Shown piece after piece: positions 60,011-64,000 of a stretch of DNA of 64,000 nucleotides; position 1 is the stretch's first letter, and the number at the start of each line of letters is the position of its first letter. The stretch is from assembly GCA_963760985.1 (NCBI GenBank), contig CAVXFM010000016.1:310001-374000 (forward strand), in the 5' to 3' direction. The translations under genes and the position numbers were made by a program. The notes beneath the pieces were generated by a model. The model ran no database searches. It was not told the DNA's origin and saw only the letters and a list, made by a program, of their open reading frames with translations. The DNA comes from JACRDG01 sp963760985. Lineage in GTDB: Bacteria; Desulfobacterota; Desulfomonilia; Desulfomonilales; Desulfomonilaceae.

Positions 60011-60133
60011 CGGTCTGCGCAACTCATGGATTAGGTACCATCTTGATCGAACCGGGCAGTCTTACCGCGCCACGGTGCAAGCTAACCGGCCGCCGTGCAG
60101 CGACATCGTGCAGCCGTGTGAGTGGATGACCTC

Positions 60134-60745
60134 ATGGCCATCATTCGTGCCAAGACGAACGAAATCCATTGCAAGATTGTGTATTACGGTCCTGGACGAG
60201 GCGGTAAGACCACTAACCTCATCATGATTCACAAGGCCGTGGGAAGAAGAAGCCGCGGAGAACTCATATCCATCGAAACCGCGGGAGATCGAACGATTTT
60301 CTTCGATTTCTTGCCTATGGACCTTGGGCTCATCAGGAGATTCAATATTAAGATTTCCGTGTACACGGTCCCAGGACAGGTGCGGTACAATGATACGCGT
60401 AAACTGGTGTTGAAAGGCGTTGACGGAGTTGTTTTTGTTGCGGATTCACTGCAGGCCAGGAAGCAGCAGAACATCGAGAGCTTCCACAATCTCCAAGAAA
60501 ACCTGAGAGAAATTGGCACCGGTCTTTCGTCGGTGTCTGTCGTGTTGCAATACAACAAGCGCGACTTGAATGGCCCTGATACGCTCATCATGCCTGTGAA
60601 CGAAATGGAACGGGACCTCAATGGGGATTCCCTGTGGCCCTGTTTTGAGGCGAGTGCGCTACGAGGCGACGGCGTCAAGGCTACATTCAAGAAGATCTGC
60701 ATGATGACGGTTGCCGAAGTAAGCAAACAACTCATGCGAGGCTGA
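60134..60745 (+). CDS. MglA-like Ras-type GTPase
   Basis: MglA-type GTPases set cell polarity or act as switches in bacteria. This intact protein of ~203 residues shows YYGPGRGGKTTNLIMIHKAV (P-loop of the MglA type), DFLPMDLGLI, the switch-II analogue VYTVPGQVRYNDTRKLVLKG and QYNKRDLNGP (the guanine-specific NKRD). ATG 60134 aligns with the usual MglA start; a GTG at 60122 is also in frame. No MglB/roadblock gene is adjacent. Its neighbours are PAS kinases and DUF4388 proteins, suggesting those feed the switch. Confidence 0.9.
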   Translation: MAIIRAKTNEIHCKIVYYGPGRGGKTTNLIMIHKAVGRRSRGELISIETAGDRTIFFDFLPMDLGLIRRFNIKISVYTVPGQVRYNDTRKLVLKGVDGVVFVADSLQARKQQNIESFHNLQENLREIGTGLSSVSVVLQYNKRDLNGPDTLIMPVNEMERDLNGDSLWPCFEASALRGDGVKATFKKICMMTVAEVSKQLMRG

Positions 60746-61103
60746 GGCCTCGAACCGCGAGGACTATGTCCCACGGCGAAATTCCGGTCCGGCCGCGGTG
60801 TTCCCAAGACCTGGGGAGTCTGGTATGATCGTGACCATCTCCTAGAGGCTGTGGTGTCACGCAGTGCTTTCCCGGAACGTGGCCTGATGCATCGGTACCC
60901 GACGAATTTCGAAAAAGGCTCCCGGGAATAGGCTTGGTATGCAACAACCATGGGAGCCGGGCATGTGGGCCCGCGACGGTGGTACGGGCTCCTGAGTAAC
61001 ATGATTGCCCCATGATTCCGGTCTCGCAACAGTCGCTAGGGCACAAGAGACGGCAGCCGGAATAAGTTTTCATTCCAGCTCAAGTAGGCGAGAGAGTCCA
61101 GCA
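60746..61103. other. Intergenic region
   Basis: 358 bp. The stretch 60841-60882 loosely resembles 27672-27720. No gene is supported. Confidence 0.4.
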
Positions 61104-63484
61104 ATGACAGAGAGTAGTGTGCACAAACTGCTTTCAGGCCTTACGGCAATCGTCCCCCCTGATCAGGCCAATCGCCGCAGGACGGCAAGCACGTCATCGA
61201 AGGATCGAGCTGCCGGGTCGCGCGGACCACACCGGGGGGCACAGGTAGTCATCTACACCCGGAAGTGGGGCGGAGATTACGACGCGACGTTCGTCAGCGA
61301 TAATGTGGTGTCTCAGTTCGGGTATGCTCCCTCGGACTTCGTGAACAGCGCGTCCTTTTGGACGGAACGCATTCATCCGGAGGACGCTGCCAAGGTTATG
61401 AAGGAACTCAGTGAGCTGGGCGAAGATATCCATCAGGTGCATGAGTACCGTTTCCGTCACCAGAACGGTGAGTACCGATGGGTCCGCGATGAACTGAATC
61501 TCATCCGGCAGGAAGATGGCGTGCCGTTGGAAATACTCGGCACGATGGTGGACGAGACGGAAACTAGGCGTGCAGAGGAGTCTTTGCGGCAGAGTGAATG
61601 GAGATATCGCTCCCTCGTGGAAAGCTCGCCCGTTGGCATGGTCTCATTTGACGTGCGGGGAGAGATCACCGAATTCAATCCCGCGGTGTTGAACATACTG
61701 GGTGCGCCGTCCGCGGAAAAATCGAGACCGCTAGATCTGTTCTCGCTGTTTCCTATGGCTGAGGCCGGGATTTCCGAAGCAATCCTCCAATGTCTCGAAT
61801 CGGGCGACTCGAGCATCGGAGAATTCGAGTAACAAGAGCAAACAAAACCGGCTTGTGTGCACTCGGTTACACGTGGTGCCGATCAGAGACGGTGACCATC
61901 GCATTACCGGTGTTCATGCGTTCGTGCAAGACATTTCCGACCAAAAGCGGGCGGAAGAAACTTATCATCCGTTCCGAGCGTCTCAAGGTGCTCGGCCAGA
62001 TCTCGGCCGGAGTCGGTCACACGTTCAGCAACTTGCTGCAAGTCGTGTCGGGCAATTCCAACATGGCATTGACCAACCTGGAGCTCCAAGAATATGATTC
62101 CGTGAGACTCAACCTGGAACAAATCGTGGGAAGCACCAAAGCCGCCACTGAGACGGTCAAATGGCTTCAGCAATTCGGTCGGGAAAGGCCTCACCGCGGG
62201 ATTCCCAAGAAAGAAGTAGTCGACCTCAGTGAATCGGTAAAGGAAGCCATAGAGGTAGCCAAGCTGTGGTCAAAGGCGGACCTGGAGCGAAAGAAGGTAC
62301 AGATAGCCTATGATGTCGACCTGTTCAGAGGCTGTTGGGTAGAAGGGGTGCCTGACCAGATCGCGTGGATGGCCTTCAATATCCTCAAGAATGCGGTCGA
62401 GGCGCTCCCGAGGGGCGGCAAAATAAAAATTAGAACCGCTTTAAGAAATGAACAGGTCATTCTCACCGTTCAGGACAATGGTGTGGGCATTCGCACCCAG
62501 GACATCAAGCATATCACCGTGGCGTTTTGGACGTCCAAAGAGGCTCACGCAGGAATAGGGCTCTCGTTCAGTTGCGGGATCATTCGCCAGCACGGCGGGA
62601 CCATGGGCGTCAAGAGGATGAAACCTCGGGGAACTATCTTCACCGTCAGGTTGCCATGGGTCAAAGATCCGTCCGAGAAGCGAAAGGCGCTGGCCAAGGA
62701 GGCAACCGAGAGGGGTTTCCGCATCCTGCTCATAGACGATGACGAGCCGGTGATACGCATCTTTGAAAAAGGATTGAGGATTCTTGGGCAAACCACCTAT
62801 TCTGCTCTTTCGGGTCAGCAGGGGCTCGGTGTTTTCAAGGAGCTTGAGGTCGACGTGGTCATCTGCGATCTGGCCATGGCCGGAGTGAACGGGTGGGAAG
62901 TAGCCAGGGGCATGAACGATCACTGTGTAGAGAAAGGTATTTCCAGACCACCGTTCATCATGCTCACCGGCTGGGCCGGACAACTATCCAAGGAGGAGAT
63001 TCTCGCGCATCCGGAGGTGGATCGCATTGTCCAGAAGCCCATTAATGTGCCGGCACTGCTGGAAATCATCGCGGATGAGATTAGTCGAGCCTCGACCACC
63101 ATGGCTTTTTCGGGCATGGTCGAAGGAATTGATCTCCTGGAGTACATGCAGCTCATGATCTTGACCGGTAAGCCAGTCCTCGTCGAGGTGCTTCTTAAGA
63201 CAGGTCTCAAGGGTTTGATATACCTTGACAAAGGGCATTTTGTCCATGCAACCTGTGGCGACCTTGAGGGAGAAGAGGCGGTGTATCGCTGCGTGAATTT
63301 TGCGGGCGGGAGTTTTTCGAATCTGCCGTGGCAAGTACCCGAACGGGTATCAATCGACAAGCCCGGAGAATTCCTGCTCCTCGAGGCGGCACGTCGGCGG
63401 GATGACATGAAAATTACCGGCCAGCATAAGATCACCCGCGAAATTCACCGAGGGAGAGCACCGGAGGATGACTTGACCGATTGA
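61104..63484 (+). CDS. Hybrid sensor kinase: PAS-PAS-kinase-receiver-DUF4388 (two frameshifts)
   Basis: A cytoplasmic ~792-residue protein. Two PAS domains come first (DATFVSDNVVSQFGYAPSDF with HEYRFRHQNGEYRWVRDEL, then YRSLVESSPVGMVSFDVRGE). The kinase core has LGQISAGVGHTFSNLLQVVS (acceptor His), NILKNAVEALPRGG, DNGVGIRT and AGIGLSFSCGI. A receiver follows (IDDDEPV, VICDLAMAGVNGWE, LTGW, VQKPI), then DUF4388 (FSGMVEGIDLLEYMQLMIL to NKPGE-like DKPGEFLLLEAARRRDD). Insertions near 61826 and 61965 are bridged by EFE-SNKSKQNRLVCTRLHVV and AEE to IIRSERLKVLG. ATG 61104 has only a weak ribosome site. It pairs with the DUF4388 regulator at 57621 through the shared domain. Confidence 0.88.
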
Positions 63485-64000
63485 CGTGATGAAGTGCATC
63501 GCCCAAACGGTACGTTCCCTGGAAATTCACACTGTCGTCGTTGAGGACAAGGGTGCGCTCGTGAGTCCTTGCCAGGACATTGACGCGGAACCTCGCGAAG
63601 GGTGCCCCAAGAATTTCAGGCCGGACAGCCGTACTTCTGATCCTCCTCGAAGCGGTTTACTTCCCAAATGACCGCGACCAAGGACGACCGGGAAGGCCAC
63701 ACAGGAACGCCATGCGTCAAAATCGCACGCGAGATGCCAGTGGATGAGTGTTTTTCACTCGTGATGGATTCGTCAACCGAAAGAAATCGTTATCGTTCAG
63801 CGAATTCGGATCGGCTGCGACTCCTGGATGTGCAATTCCTGGCCTCCGGACCACGAGCAGCGTGCAGGCTGTTCCGGCCCGAAAAGGAGTATTGTTGCCT
63901 TTTTCTTCGGTCTTGGTCCTACCGGGGGTAATGGCACGAGAATTGCTTTCCTGCAAGCGGCTGGACATATCGCCCGAGATTAAAAGTCTCCTCTGCCGTC
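63485..64000. other. Unassigned region at window end
   Basis: 516 bp. Short frames match nothing known. A frame from ATG 63931 (MARELLSCKRLDISPEIKS) runs off the end after GGGGGT and could be the start of the next gene, but cannot be judged from 23 codons. Confidence 0.3.

Noticed and set aside
1..64000. CRISPR arrays, tRNA/rRNA genes, prophage or insertion sequences
   Set aside because: I looked for spaced direct repeats, tRNA T-loop signatures, and transposase or integrase motifs and saw none that hold up.

Overview
The window reads as chromosomal DNA of a strictly anaerobic, sulfate-reducer- or syntroph-like deltaproteobacterium (Desulfobacterota). The reasons are a two-gene DsrK/DsrM-type redox module, a tungsten-type aldehyde:ferredoxin oxidoreductase with a MoaD/ThiS-like protein, a DUF362 protein coupled to a NapH-like polyferredoxin, DUF4388 response regulators next to an MglA-like GTPase, and a likely selenoprotein. 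Base composition is moderately GC-rich and even. I see no phage, transposase, CRISPR array, rRNA or tRNA. The species assignment is inference.

Layout: 1-6.6 kb holds housekeeping genes (rtcA fragment at the edge, an RsuA/RluB pseudouridine synthase, an unusual MDR dehydrogenase, ftsH, folP, acpS). 6.9-10.4 kb is a cyclase-ATPase-TPR regulator. 10.9-13.4 kb is the DsrK/DsrM-like pair. 15.8-19.1 kb is a response regulator, sensor kinase and universal stress protein operon. 19.9-22.3 kb is a TPR/PilZ/Zn-ribbon Ser/Thr kinase; 22.4-25.0 kb a polyferredoxin plus DUF362 pair; 25.4-27.5 kb a LemA protein and a DUF3999-like envelope protein; 27.9-29.5 kb an FHA protein and PP2C phosphatase; 29.7-32.9 kb an SH3 lipoprotein, a thioredoxin-fold protein with an in-frame UGA at its active site, and a sugar-nucleotide epimerase. 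33.4-40.2 kb holds a hybrid kinase and a VWA/kinase/OmpR-regulator operon. 40.3-44 kb holds a TrkA-N/RyR membrane protein and a glycogen synthase. 44.7-49.8 kb holds a small Cys-rich secreted protein, CorA, and the retropepsin-like / inactive-transglutaminase-7TM / ATP-grasp cassette. 50-54.5 kb holds a PilZ protein, the MoaD-like gene, AOR and an unknown gene. 54.6-56.5 kb is asnB. 57.6-63.5 kb is a signalling cluster (REC-DUF4388, sensor kinase, MglA-like GTPase, PAS-PAS-kinase-REC-DUF4388).

Two things dominate. First, about 19 otherwise well-conserved genes are broken by roughly 30 frameshifts, and every one I could resolve is a net +1 insertion. This looks like insertion-biased sequencing or assembly error rather than gene decay, so those genes are annotated across the shift as single CDSs. 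Second, the thioredoxin-fold gene at 31252-31878 has no shift at all: a UGA replaces the first Cys of CxxC and is followed at the right distance by a 7-bp hairpin, which suggests selenocysteine.

Functionally the window is rich in signal transduction (six or more sensor kinases, PilZ and DUF4388 modules, a Ser/Thr kinase, phosphatase and FHA set, a cyclase) and membrane-associated redox chemistry. A roughly 45-residue helical module containing KGLQ recurs in two PilZ-linked proteins, and a palindromic intergenic repeat of about 70 bp occurs three times between 51.4 and 57 kb.
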